Positions 1 through 11,665 of a DNA stretch of 64,000 bases are shown here, piece by piece. A program made the translations under genes and the position numbers. The notes beneath the pieces are model-generated. The model was not told the origin of the DNA and made no database searches. It was given only the letters and a program-made list of their open reading frames with translations. The stretch is taken from NCBI GenBank assembly GCA_024760905.1, contig CM045746.1:6194466-6258465 (forward strand), written 5' to 3'. Numbering within the stretch: position 1 is the stretch's first letter; the number at the start of each line of letters is the position of its first letter. This DNA comes from Plotosus lineatus. Taxonomy: Eukaryota; Chordata; Actinopteri; Siluriformes; Plotosidae.

Positions 1-120
1 TACCCTGTAAGGATCTGTCGGTGTTCAGGGTGTACCCCACCTTCACCCTGAATTGGCTGAGATGGAGGCCAGCCTCCCCGTGACCCTAATTGGGATTAAA
101 TGGCTTCGAAAATGAATGAC
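1..120 (+). repeat. 3' tail of a tRNA-type fish SINE
   Basis: The segment has the same tail as the SINEs near 44.9, 45.9 and 46.1 kb: a block ending in CCCTAATTGGGATTAAA followed by GAAAATGAATGA. Only the tail is inside the window. It lies in the MTMR7 intron just before the first visible exon. Confidence 0.7.
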
Positions 121-146
121 TGATGAATCTGGCTGTGTCTCGATAG

Positions 147-2534
147 GTTCTGATAGAAAAAGACTGGGTTTCGTTTGGACACAAGTTCTCACACAGGTCT
201 GTATGTTGGAAAAACATCTGTATGTCACAACATCTGCACATTTATACATCTCTACATTCAAACATCTCATCTAAACATATGCATGTGTAAGGCATAAAAA
301 AAATCTGTTTCCCACAACCCTAGCAATCTGAACAAACCGTGCCAACCCAAAGTTTTTTGTGTGTATGAAACGTAAAACAACTAAATCAATCAACCTTTCA
401 GTTTTGTGATGGATGTTTTTATGGGATGTTGGGATCAGACGTTTTTATGCATCGAGGCACCTGCCAGCTGCTTATTTTGTTTGTTTTTGTTTATGTGACA
501 TATGCAGTCAGCGCGAGCACTTTGTATTTATTAGTGACTTGTAGAAACAGCCAATGAGAATGTGTTTTAGTGTACAGCCAGTTGCAATGCTACATTTCTA
601 TTGGATAACTTTGTTTGGGCCAAAGACATAAAAAAAATAATCTAGACTGTGCATCGCCCCCTCTGTATGTTGGGTTATTGACCCCAACTTCTTGACCTGG
701 AAAAAACCCTGGAGGTGTTTGGTTTGTGTTGTGGATTTGTGCGATTTTTGCATTAAAGTGGGCGGTTCTTATCCTTGTTGAGCTGTTGGCTGTAAAAACT
801 GTGTAGACAGTCACAAAGAAATCTGTTTTTTATTCTTTGTAAAACCGGAGCAATTTTGAAATTTATGGATAACTGCACAGCATTCCAGGTCCAAGCGCTT
901 AATACTGTAGACTACAGCCGGCTGGAAGAAATACAGTCTGATCTGTACAACACAGTGTAGGGACAAGTGAGCCACAGTCTGCGCTGACAAGATTCTGCAA
1001 GAGCCAAAGGAGCTGTCTGAGAATCGGGGTCATTTTAAGAGTACTGTCATGATTTTTCTTGTAGCATGTGGTGATTTATTTAAGAGGATTCAGGTTGCAT
1101 GATATTTCCATTACCCGAGAGTTCAACTGAGACGTATTGTTCACATTTACAAATAGAGAATAATTATGTTTTTAGACGCTTCAGTTCTAACCTAAATTCA
1201 GTCATGGTATTTGGGGTATAACATACTTGGGAGACAAAAAAATTCCCACATGAAAAATTATTTTATGAGAAAGGAAACAGCTTTTTTTTTCTTTTTTTTT
1301 TTTTTGCATAAACATCTGCTCTATGATGCATTTGTATGTCTAAACATCTGCATATGTACACATCTAAACATCTGTACAAAAATGCATGTGTAGCTTAACA
1401 TTTAAACATTGATAGGTTATATTGGTAGATTAATATATTTCTGTGTGACATTTAAACATCTGTTTGTCTATACCTAAGCATCTGTATTTCTTAAATTCTG
1501 TATATTTATACATCTAAACATCTGTACATTAAAACATGTAAATTAGCATTCCTATAAACATCTGTACATGTTAATGTCTGGATATCGAATCAGAGATGAT
1601 AACCAGTCGGGATAGTTCCTTTGGAAATTACTAAATCAAAAAGAGTACAGGGATCCCTCACTTTACGCGATTAATTGGGACCGAGATCCCCACACGACCA
1701 TCGAAATCCACGAAGTAGGTTTCAAACCCCACCACCACCTACTGATGTATATGTATGTGTATGTAATATCAATAAATACATATTCATTGCTATAAATGCT
1801 TATAAGAACAATTAAACATTAAAGAAACATAAACTGTAAATAAAATATAAATACACACACATACAGATGGTGTATGAGAAGAAGACGACACGTATACGTG
1901 CAGATGCGTGTGCACACACAGATGTAACAATGTAAGTAGTTTTGATGGGAGATTTTGGTTTTTTTGTTTGTTTGTTTGTTTAGGGTTTTTTTATTGTGCA
2001 TAATTGGCCTTGTTTTATGGCATTTTCCTTAACTTTTTCCCCTATTCTTCCTTAATTTCCTTTTTTAATTCGATGAATATTTATTAATTTTTTTTTTTTT
2101 TTTTAACGCGATGCACTGAAGCAGCATGAATTGAAGCAGAAAGTAGCGAGGGATCCCTGTATATGAAATAAAACATTTCTTATGTAATACTTTAAAAACA
2201 AATCCATAATAAACTTGCCGTGTGTCCTCTGCTGCCATGGTGACCTGATACAGTATAACGCAGTCGTGTGGAACTTTTCAGGTATGCTCACCTAGATGGA
2301 GACCCTAAAGAAGTGTCCCCTGTGATGGACCAGTTCCTGGAGTGTATTTGGCAACTGATGGACCAGTTTCCTTGCGCTTTCGAGTTTAACGAGCAATTCC
2401 TCCTGCAGCTGCACACGCACGTGCACTCCTGCCAATACGGCAACTTCATTGGGAACTGCCAAAAAGACCGCCGCGACCTGAGGTGGGGATGATTATACAT
2501 GGGGAAAAATATACTGTGAACTGTTGGATTACTG

Positions 2535-2606
<72 letters not shown>

Positions 2607-3918
2607 GTGTAGGATACGGGAGCAGACTCACTCGCTATGGCCGTACCTTTGGAAGAACAGATCCAAGTTCATCAATCCTCTGTATAGATCAGACCACAGT
2701 CAGACTCAGGGTGTGCTGAGACCTCTGACCACGCCCTACTGCTTCAAGTGAGTGCAAAGGCCTTCAGTGGTTAGTTTTCACATCTTGCTAGTGTGTAGTG
2801 GCTAAGTAAAGATACCTGTAGCTGTTATAAAAAGAACCATACTCCTCAGCTCGAAGAAAGCATCGGATTTTGTTTTAAATAAACATTTATACTCTGTGTT
2901 TTTCCAGGTTCTGGAAAGGCATGTACAGTTTTGCAGAAAGGGACAGGGCCTCACATCAGTCACCTTCTGATTGGTTGACAGCCGTGAAGGAGGAGTCCCA
3001 GCAGCTGGAGGAGGAGCTTAACACCCACCAGGAGGTACCACAGGAGACCGACGATGGACAAGGCATACATACTCGCTGAAATACACTTCTATAGATACGA
3101 TACGTTGATTGACACAATGCCTGCACCAGTAAGCGTAAACGTTACGTTTTGTTTTTTGTAGTTGATAATGAAGGTTATTGTCAAAAAATTCTTGTGACTC
3201 GGCCCAAATTTGACTTTCCATTTGTTTAGTAAATGTTTCGGGTTGTAGATACAGAGTTAGCTACTATATATCAAACGAGAGCAGTCGGTGGGCGCAAACC
3301 TCCACCAAGCCCAGAACAATAATCCTCCGTATGAAACAAAATGTCAAAAATTGTCCTGTCCTCTCATAATGCTAAAGAATCCTTTTAAGAATTCCTGAAG
3401 CCAGAATTTCATCCGGATCATCTGCAAAATCTAACAGTCTTCTATGTTGCAAGGCTTCCTCTAAACAATTCCTAAAAATGTCACTCATAGCTTTTTCATA
3501 ATCCTTTTTGTTTAAACCAACCAATCAGAATCCAGAATTCTTCAGTGCTATGAGATGAACTGTTGTGTTCTTTGTCCTTTTTTCCTTTTAAGTCATTTTC
3601 TTTCCCCCGCTGTAGAGACTTGCTCAGTTGGTCCAGAGCAAAATGATGAAAAATGGAGTGACTGAACACGGGTACCGAATGCTTCTGAAAGAAAATGACA
3701 TCAGCTGCATACATGGTGCCACTAAGACAGAAAACCACGCCCCCTCCTTCACTTTGCCTCTCAAGTCACCTACGATCCCCAAAGCCACAGATGCTGACGA
3801 TATTTCTGTCTGCAGCGACCTTGAGTCAGGCGTCGCCGACCTCAGCAGCCATGCCTCCAGCTCATGCGAGGACGCTAAAGACCCACATCTCGATGAAGCG
3901 GCTTATGTGAGCGCCTGA
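147..3918 (+). CDS. mtmr7: Myotubularin-related protein 7, C-terminal part (5 exons)
   Basis: Phosphoinositide 3-phosphatase of the myotubularin family (MTMR6/7/8 group), a cytosolic and membrane-associated enzyme acting on PI3P and related lipids. Readable exons are 147-196, 2282-2482, 2613-2747, 2908-3034 and 3616-3918 (stop TGA 3916-3918); phases agree across all junctions and every intron is GT-AG. The first exon gives VLIEKDWVSFGHKFSHR, the family block just after the catalytic loop; the catalytic exon (CSDGWDRT in the family) lies upstream of the window. Exons 2-4 give the end of the phosphatase domain (DGDPKEVSPV, QFPCAFEFNE, SDHSQTQG). A glutamate-rich coiled-coil segment (EESQQLEEEL) spans exons 4-5. 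The tail SDLESGVADLSS and the end DEAAYVSA resemble MTMR7 rather than MTMR6 or MTMR8. The convergent VPS37A neighbour supports MTMR7. The 130-nt intron 2483-2612 is half (GT)n. Confidence 0.9.
291..1307. other. MTMR7 intron sequence, nothing recognised
   Basis: No exon, repeat end or RNA gene was recognised here. It separates two stretches of degenerate ACATCTG-type repeat (197-290 and 1308-1575). Confidence 0.4.
1308..1575. repeat. Degenerate AAACATCTGTAC-type tandem repeat
   Basis: The motif AAACATCTG recurs with short irregular spacers from 1308 to 1575, and related ACATCTG units occur at 197-290. Spacing is not constant, so this is an old decayed array inside the MTMR7 intron. Confidence 0.65.
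1648..2159. mobile_element. Non-autonomous inverted-repeat DNA element (GGATCCCT ends)
   Basis: The left end is CAGGGATCCCTCACTT and the right end is its near complement (AGCGAGGGATCCCTG), with TA on both sides as a target duplication. No transposase is visible. Ends and TA target fit the Tigger/pogo type. A copy in opposite orientation lies at 54493-54973 in a MICU3 intron. Confidence 0.75.
2536..2610 (+). repeat. (GT)n microsatellite abutting a splice acceptor
   Basis: About 36 GT units end directly at the TAG acceptor of the MTMR7 exon starting at 2613. The tract takes the place of the usual polypyrimidine tract. Confidence 0.95.
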
Positions 3919-4824
3919 TTAAAAAAATTGTACAGCTGGTAACTGGACATTCATCAGCTTGTTGACTGAATGTCGACTCATTGGTGTTTATTTTATTCCT
4001 TGGGAGCAAAAATAGTATTTTAATTTATTTATATTTGAAAAATGACTGGAAAGATTTCTAGACTTGACTAACCATCAGAACCATCAAAGACTGCTGCTTC
4101 ATACATAACGTGTTTATACATCACTTAAAGAACCAGTCAAATGAACCCAATTTCCCAGCATGCCATGCTGCTAAACGTAATGATAAGGAACCATTAGAAC
4201 TGGTCCTAATCAGAGTCCTAATGGTTTGTAATGGTTCTTTAATTGCATGTAACTATGATGTTTTTAATTGTCCCTGGTGGAAACCCATGCAAACTGGATC
4301 CCATTAATCGAAAAAGGAAGTCGCTGATCGGGTTCCAGAAATTCTGCCTGATTCTGACGGGAGCTATTTGTTCTGGCTTAAATGCGAACATAAAGAACAG
4401 CTTTTTTTTTCCTCACCTGTTATAAAAACCCAGAAGCCATTTTTCTTCAGCATTCTTTCTCTGTGACTGACCCATTTTTGACCCGCCTTCCTGACATCGT
4501 ACAACGATGTGAATAATGGTTGGCTTGAGTCAAATTTGTAGTATTGTCAGTCTTAAATAATAATTGATGATTTATGATCGTGCTATGCTCAGCACTAACG
4601 GACTAAAATGATACGCAGCCTTCCTAACCAACCATCTTGTTGCAGGTTTTGCTATGTGGCTAATATACGTGGCGAAGAAAATCTCTGGGAAAGAAATCTA
4701 TAAAGATGAACAGAGAGTCACTGTTAGAGGTTACAGAAACAGCCACGTTGAACACGATGTGTTCGTGTCAGCACTGAATTAAGAACAAACATATCTTGGT
4801 TAATTGACAATGTTTTGGAATAAA
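3919..4824 (+). other. MTMR7 3' UTR / 3' flank with candidate poly(A) signal
   Basis: This follows the MTMR7 stop codon. AATAAA lies at 4819-4824; no closer canonical signal was noticed. No mobile element ends are visible. Confidence 0.45.
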
Positions 4825-5514
4825 GGGAAGGGTGTGTAAGGTATTGAGACACATCAAAGTCTATTTGTTTCACCACTGATCAAACACCATCTGTATTTAT
4901 TACGTTTAAGCTGTGAAATATCATTATTAAGGCTCTCAGGTGTTTGATTTTCCGCCCTCAGACTTCTACCCTGAGATGGGAGGTTTCCTCTCGATCTTTT
5001 TCTCTACTGAAATAAAAGCAGTTGCAGCTTTTTTAACAGCAACAACAACAACAACAACAACCTTTATTCATCACTTTACTCTGCATTCCGCTGTGTGTGT
5101 GATATTTATAAAAAGGAAACTGTTTAATGAAAAAACTATAATCTGTCTATCCAGATCTCAGATCCCATCTGTATTGTATTAGACATGAAAAGATGTGTTT
5201 ATTTAAAAGTAGTACATTATATCTGATAATAATTACATAAATGCCGTAGAACTACCATGTCTATCGAATCAACCATCCATCCAATCATCTCTTAATCCAA
5301 CCAAAAATCCATCATCCATGCATCTGTCCCTTTAGCCAGCCAACCAACCACCCATTCAATCCATCATTCAACTAACAATCCATCAGTCCATCCATCCAAT
5401 CAATCCCCTGTCCACCCATTCATTCATCCACCCATCCATTCAGCCATCTATGTAACCAACCCAACCACACCTTGGAGAGCACTATTTCAAATCCAGGTTA
5501 ATGTCACAGCCATC
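4825..5514. other. Intergenic, with degenerate CATC-type tetranucleotide array
   Basis: A short CAA/CAG run lies at 5038-5062. From about 5260 to 5470 the sequence is a degenerate array of CCATCCAATCATC-like units. No gene was recognised. Confidence 0.6.
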
Positions 5515-5665
5515 AGTCTTCAGGTGCCCATCGTAGCTGATTGGCCAAGTTCCCATTGGAGGGAGAGGTGGCACATGCTCACTTTCCTGTCACTCACAGT
5601 GATCACCAGCCAATCATGCACATCTGTAAGTCTGTTGGGGGACCCCCCATGTGATGTCCATCCAA
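5515..5665 (+). repeat. SINE fragment
   Basis: This matches the segment at about 36670-36785: both contain TTGGCCAAGTTC, GGAGGGA, TCACTCACAG and a final CAATCATG motif, in the same order and orientation. It is a headless fragment. Confidence 0.6.
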
Positions 5666-6414
5666 CCACCCACACATCTGTTCATACTTCCAACCAAACA
5701 CCTGTCCAACCCAAGTATCTACTGTATGGTGCAATAAACCCTGTATGACTTTTTAATCCAGATGTAACTGAAGACTGTCCAGATATAAAGTGCACAGGAA
5801 ATTTTCCAGAGTTTTGTATACGTGTCCACATTAAACTATAGTACTGTGTGAAGTTTTAGGCTTGGTAATGTCTGTATAAAAACACTGTACAACATTAGAA
5901 TAAACTAATGTTCAGCACACAGCTCGTTTCTTTAGTTATTACTGTGGAAAAATCCACGATAACAGACCAAATCACCTCTTGCAGTGACCTCAATTCGTGT
6001 TTGTTTTAGGCTGTTTAAATTCAACCAATACGAGTAGTGCAAGTTAGCAAAGATAACACAGGAAGGTAATTACGACCACAATAGTTCTAGCATTATCCTA
6101 AGAATAAAACCTGAAAAATGTTTAGGATGATGAAGAGAAGAAAGAGCATATGAGCAAGACACCCCCTGACACTGGACTTTTTATGAAACTATGGAACAAC
6201 CAAGAGTCCAATATTTAAGGGGGCTGATTCAATTTCTTCAAAGTTCCTGAACTTCATATATTGCTCTTTGTCTCATGCCATTTTTACAGTATAAAATCCT
6301 TCTTGAAAAAAGTGTCTGATTTTACAGTTGTGCTTTTAAATATGTAAGTAGCTTCAGTCTGATTGGATAACATCTTGAACAGTGTTCCATCAGACACACC
6401 CAATATTCGTAGGG

Positions 6415-6720
6415 GGCCGGTGGTGTAGTGGTTAGGGTGCTGCACTCATGATCGGGAGATTGTGTTCAAATCCCAGTGAGACCCCCACTGTGCTAAGCCC
6501 CCTGGGCAAGGTCTTAACCACAAGTGTGCTTCTGTTCAGCCAGCAGTATAAATGGGTACCAGTAAAAATATACTGGGAAGGCAACCTGTGATGGACTAGC
6601 GTCCCATCCAGGAAAAGTTGTACTCCTAGTCGCTTCACGCTACAGAATCCGGGGATAAGCACCAGTCCGATGAGCCACTAGGCCTGGGTGTAAAAAGCCC
6701 AACGGACCTTACCTTACCTA
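6415..6720 (+). repeat. tRNA-derived SINE
   Basis: The 5' end has an A-box-like TGGTGTAGTGGTTAGGGTGC and a B-box-like GTTCAAATCCC at about 6473-6484, with spacing as in a tRNA. The body carries AAGCCCCCTGGGCAAGG and ends in a CTTACCTTACCTA tail. It is a SINE rather than a functional tRNA gene, since no acceptor stem closes. Confidence 0.7.
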
Positions 6721-7129
6721 CCTGAGAGGAAACAGGTGGGATCTGTGCCAGAGCGAGTGGATCCTGACCTGAATTAGCATCTCAACCAAGCTGTGGACCT
6801 GCTTGGGTGTGGCCAGGTGCCAGATTTGCACCAATGGACTGCATTGAGATTTATAATCATGTTCTGTAGAGTGAATTGGCCTTAGCTGTAGCCATATGTG
6901 ACCATATGTTAATAAAGGGTGGTACCTGAAATCAGCAAGATGCGATTCAATATAACATGTGTAATGCAGTCCTGTTGTGTTCACTTATGTTCTTTATTTT
7001 GCTGTAACAGTCTGAAAAGAAAATGGTCCACAATGAGCTGGTGGTAGACATTATGTGGTTTCAGTTTCAGATGCCCCCAAAACAACAAAAAGGGTACCCA
7101 AAGTGGCACATGATTCTATTGTATAAGTT
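6721..7129. other. Intergenic, nothing recognised
   Basis: No coding potential, terminal repeats or RNA gene were seen between the SINE and the LINE remnant. Confidence 0.4.
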
Positions 7130-9390
7130 GGATGACTTATGATCATTATCCTCATCATCATCTTCCGGTGTCGGGTCGTGGGGGCCTTGCCATTGCAGCC
7201 TAAGTAATGAGGTCCAGACGTCCCACTCCCCAGCCACTTCCTCCAGCTCTTCCAGGGGGACACCGAGGTGTTTTCCGAAAAGCCTTCTCCAAATCTACAA
7301 AACATATGTGGACAGATTGGGCAAACTCCCATGCCCCCTCCAAGATCCTGTGGAGCATACAGACTTGGTCAAGAGTGCCACGGCCAGGGCGAAAACCACA
7401 TTGTTCCTCCTGAATCCAAGGTTCAACTATCGGTTAGATCCTCCTCTCCATTACCCCTGCATAGACTTTCTCAGGTAGACTGAGGAGTGTGATTCCACGA
7501 TAATTGGAACGCACCTTCACGCCCCCATTTTAAAAAAAAAACGGCCCCCGATTAACCACAAAAAATTAAAAAAAAAATTTACGACCCCCGATGACCACAC
7601 AATATTGAAATGACGTGTCAACCAAGACAGTCCTACAGCATCCAGAGCCCTGAAATATTCAGGGAGGCTCTCATCCAGCCCCGGAGTCTGCCCACTGAGG
7701 AGCTTTTTAACTACCTCAGTAACCTCAGCTTCAGTGATGGGCAGACCCCCACCCAACCCCCCAGGGTCTTCCTCCTCTACTGAGGGCATGGTGGGATTGA
7801 GGTCCTAAAAGTATTCCTTCTACCTTCTGATGACATCCCTATTCGAATTGAGCAGCTCCCCACTTCCACTGTAAACAGTATTTGTGGAGAACTGCTTCCC
7901 CTCCTGAGGGATGGGATGGTGGTCCAGAACCCTTTTGAGGCCAACCGATAATCGCTTTCAAGGCCCTCACTGAACTCCTCCCACGCCCGAGATTTTGCAT
8001 CGGCGACAGCTTCAGCTGCAGAACGTTTGGCCTGCTGGTACCTGTCTGCTGCCTTGGGTCCCATAGGCCAATAAGATCCTTTTTCAGCTGGACGGCCCCC
8101 CTTCATCACAGATGTCCACCATGTGGTTCGGGGGTTACCGCCACAAGCACTGACGACCTTCCGGCCACTTCTATGGGCTACCACTTCAGCAATGGAGGCA
8201 CGAAACATGGCCCATTCGGATTCCATATCACCCACCTCCTTTGGGACGTGCTGGAGGTGGGAGGAGACTCCACCAAACGTTCCCAGGAGAACATAACTAT
8301 TCGCTTGGGCTTGCCAGGTCTGGAAGGCCACCTCCCCTGCCATCGGAGCAAGCTCACCACCCGGAGCAGCTCAGCTCCCCTCTTCACCCGACTGTCCAGA
8401 ACATGCGGCTGCAAGTCCAGTGATGTGACTACAAAGTCGATCAACAAACTGAGACCTAGGGTGTCCTGGTGCCAACTACACTTATGGACACCCTTATGTT
8501 CAAACATAGTGTTCGTGATAGACAAACTAATGAAGAGCATATAAGTTTAACAGTGAAACACCATTCAGGTTCAGACTGGAGAGGCCGTACCTACCGATTA
8601 CACCCTTCCAGGTTACACTATCGTTGCCCACATGGAGGTTGAAGTCTCCCAGGACAACGAGCAAGTCTCCCGGAGGAGCGTTCTCCAACACATCCCCGAA
8701 AGAACACGAGAAGGGTGGGTACTCTAAAATGTCATTTGGTGCATAAACACAAACAACAGTCAGGACCCGTTCTCCCAGCCAAAGGTGGAGGGAAGCTACC
8801 CTTTCATCGACCGGGGAGAACCCCAACATGTGGGCGCTGAGATGAGGGGCAACAAGGATGCCCACACCGGCTTGCTGCCTCTCCCCATGAGAAACTCCAG
8901 AATGGAATAAGGTCTCTCTCTCTCTCTCGATAGGTGGTTTCAGAGCCCAAGATATTTGTTGAGGCGAGACCGACTATATCTATTCGGTATCTCTTCACCT
9001 CATGCACCAGTTCAGGCTCCTTCTTCGCCAGACAGGTGGCATTCCATGTCCCAAGAGTCAGTAACTAGTCAGTAACTAAGGATTGGTCTGACAGAACCCA
9101 TGCCTTCAACTGCGACCAACTTACATTGCACCCTACCCCTATATCTCCTCCCAGAGGTGCTGGGTCCATAGGAGGGCAAACCCATGTCTCCTTTTCAGGC
9201 TGGGCTCCATGGACAGAAGCCTGACCATCAGGCACTTGCCTCCGAGCCCCACCCCCAGGCCTGGCTCCGGGGAGGGACACCAGTGACCCACGTTCGGACA
9301 AGGGAAACTGTGTCCTTGGTTTCCAATGATTTGCCATAGAGGTCTCTATCGTAAACACTGAATGATAATGAGCAGACAATTCTGTCACAT
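7130..9390 (-). mobile_element. Decayed LINE with endonuclease and reverse-transcriptase remnants
   Basis: Read on the minus strand from 9390 to 7130. The endonuclease region (about 8865-8300) shows GVGILVAPH-like and GDFNLHVGNDSVTW blocks; a linker follows (AADRYQQAKRSAAEAVADAKS, about 8080-8000), then RT blocks (YFRALDAVGLSWLTR near 7620; EEQCGFRPGRGTLDQ near 7400). After the block reading FVDLEKAF (about 7280) the sequence jumps to the C-terminal end (LEELEEVAGEW-like), so the catalytic centre of the RT has been deleted. Frame is broken many times and an A-rich patch interrupts it near 7530-7580. The clade was not assigned with certainty; it is a fish APE-type non-LTR family. A second copy is at 37620-38780. 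Confidence 0.8.
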
Positions 9391-9569
9391 TTCACACCTG
9401 GAAGCGATTTATCCGGAATCTAACCAAAATGGTGAGTGGTTGTGGAACAGCCTTAAAACAATTCAGCTTCTGTCAACTGTAGTATGTTTCTTCTTTTCTT
9501 CATACACTCATCCATAACAGCAGATGATTTGTAAAACAAAAGGTCAGACACATCCAAGACAGTTATTAC
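9391..9569. other. Short intergenic stretch
   Basis: Nothing recognised between the LINE remnant and the poly(A) signal of the next feature. Confidence 0.3.
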
Positions 9570-10035
9570 TGGAAATATTTTATTAGTCTACGAAATTAAA
9601 TAAAGATATAATACAATGTCTGGTTATAATAAAGCCTATTATCAACATTATTAAATACAGTAATTCTGTGTTTTATCTGGCAGCATCGGCAAATTTCAGA
9701 TTCTCCATCAAGTGCAAAAAGGTAAGAAAGGAAGGGGGGAGAAGGAAAGGAAGGTCCAAACCGAAAGAAATCCACTGTCAGGATTGAAATTGTGCACTAA
9801 TGAGAACTCAATAAAGGCTGCCTAATACTCAGTAAACACCCGGAAACAACCTCTCTCAAGCCCATCTAGAACGCCAAGCAGTCTGAGAATGCCGCTGCTG
9901 CCATTGGTTGTTTCTAAAATCAGTAAATTCAGCATGAGCTGATGCTCGACTCCTCAGCTTGTTTTCTGTGGGCAGCAGGATGACGCTGGGTCGGTGTTTA
10001 CTGCAAGGCTCAGCGTTCTGCTTCAGTACCAAAAC
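9570..10035 (-). CDS. Candidate terminal exon of an unrecognised gene
   Basis: On the minus strand, a pyrimidine-rich stretch and CAG end at 10036, followed by an open frame of 59 codons beginning VLVLKQNAEPCSKHRP and ending WRSRWA with TGA at 9856-9858. The following 3' sequence has AATAAA at 9579-9584 about 270 bases downstream. Acceptor, open frame, stop and poly(A) signal together look like a last coding exon. I do not recognise the protein. No upstream exon is visible; the sequence on that side is minisatellite and transposon up to the VPS37A 3' end. It may be an alternative last exon of VPS37A, the stranded end of a lost gene, or chance. Confidence 0.35.
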
Positions 10036-10309
10036 CTGAGGGTTATTTAAAAACAAACAACAAAAAAAAAAAAGATGAGATTCGGTCATGATCTAACTCT
10101 TCTCTCATTCCCTCCATTTCCAGGTCATGCTAATGCTTACAGCACTGTCGCTGTCTGAACCTCAACTCATTCCCTGAATATGATTTTCTTCAGTCTGACC
10201 TGAAACTCCTCCTGGTCTAGTTAATATTAGTTAATGTTATTGCTTACTAACTGAAACAGACTTTTGTTTACATACATTTCATTTGTAAACAATAACTATC
10301 CATCTATCT

Positions 10310-11665
10310 AAATAATCAATTTTTAAACTACAATCCATCTAAGTATGATCCAAGTAACTACCTAACCAACTGACTCTTTCAACCCATGAAAAATCTCTTA
10401 CCAGCCAGTAAACAGAAACCAAACAAGAACTGCTGTCAAGCAAACCTACACAGTGAACGTATAAATATCCATCTAACCTAGCAAACCTACCCATATCATC
10501 TAAATATCTACTGAACCAAATCAAACCTACCCACTCAGCATCAAAATATCCACCGAACCATCCAAACCTTCGCACTCAGCATATAAATATCCACCTAACC
10601 AAACAAACTTACTCACTCAACATCTACATATCCAAACCAACTAAACCTACCCATAACTTCTAAATATCTATCTAACCGACTAAACGTACCCACTCAATAT
10701 ACATCAACCTAACCAAACCAACCCATATCTAAATATCCACTTTACCATCCAAACCTATCCACTCAAAATCTAAATGTCCACAGAACCAACCAGACATACC
10801 CTCTCAACATCTAAATAGTGATCTAACCAAAGATACCCACTCAATAGTGAAATATCAACCTAACCAGCCAAACCTTTCAACACAACATTTAAATATCCAC
10901 ATATTCACTCAAAATATTGACTATCCATCAAACCAACCAAACCTACACATAAGATCTAAGTAACAATTGAACCAATCAAACCTCACTGAACATATAAACA
11001 TACACCTAATCAAACAAACCAACCAGCCAACAACAAAATTTACCCATAATATTGAAATATCCAGCTATTCAACCAAACCTACCAACTCAACATTGAAATA
11101 TACACCCGACCAACCAAACCTACCCACTCAACATCCAAATATACACTTAACCAATTAAACCTATCCACTCTACAGCCAAATAATCCACCTAGCCAGCCAA
11201 ACCTACTCACGACATCTAAATATGTATACAACCAACTTACCCACCAACCAAATAATCCAGCTAACCAACAAAACCTACCCACTCAACATCCAAATATACA
11301 AATAATTAATTAAACCTTCCCAATCTAAATTTTCCCAATATAAATATCCACCTAAACAATCAAACCTATCAATAGCATCTAAATATACATCTAACCAATC
11401 GCACCTACTCACTCAACATATAAAATCCACCTAAACATCCAAACCTAGCCATAATATCTAAATAGCCACCTAACCACCCAAACTTACTGACCCAGCATCT
11501 ATATATACATATCTAACCAACCAAACCTGCCAACTAAACATCAAAATATCTGTCTACTCAACAAAACCTTCCCACTCAACATTTAAATACTCACCTATTC
11601 AACCAAACCATCACACTGAACATCTAAATATCCACCTAACCAACCAAACCTACCCACAGCATCTA
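10310..11665. repeat. Minisatellite, ~40-bp units (left block)
   Basis: Units resemble AAATATCCACCTAACCAACC followed by AAACCTACCCACTCAACATCT, repeated about thirty times with point changes and small indels. The array is interrupted at 11666 by a Tigger-like element and resumes at 15370. Confidence 0.9.

Noticed and set aside
147..3918. Assignment to MTMR6 or MTMR8
   Set aside because: The C-terminal SDLESGVADLSS and DEAAYVSA pattern and the VPS37A neighbour favour MTMR7, although the three paralogues are close.
4646..4790. Alternative MTMR7 last exon after a CAG at 4645-4647
   Set aside because: The frame closes within about fifteen codons and no protein resemblance was seen.
6420..6490. 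tRNA gene-like A and B boxes (also at 24225, 44745, 46330, 49620, 33090)
   Set aside because: No acceptor-stem pairing and a conserved non-tRNA body follows each; they are SINE heads.
8173..8544. Plus-strand frame of 123 codons
   Set aside because: It is the shadow of the LINE endonuclease region on the minus strand.
10310..11665. CRISPR-like regularly spaced repeats
   Set aside because: Units are adjacent, diverged and lack unique spacers; eukaryotic context. It is a minisatellite.
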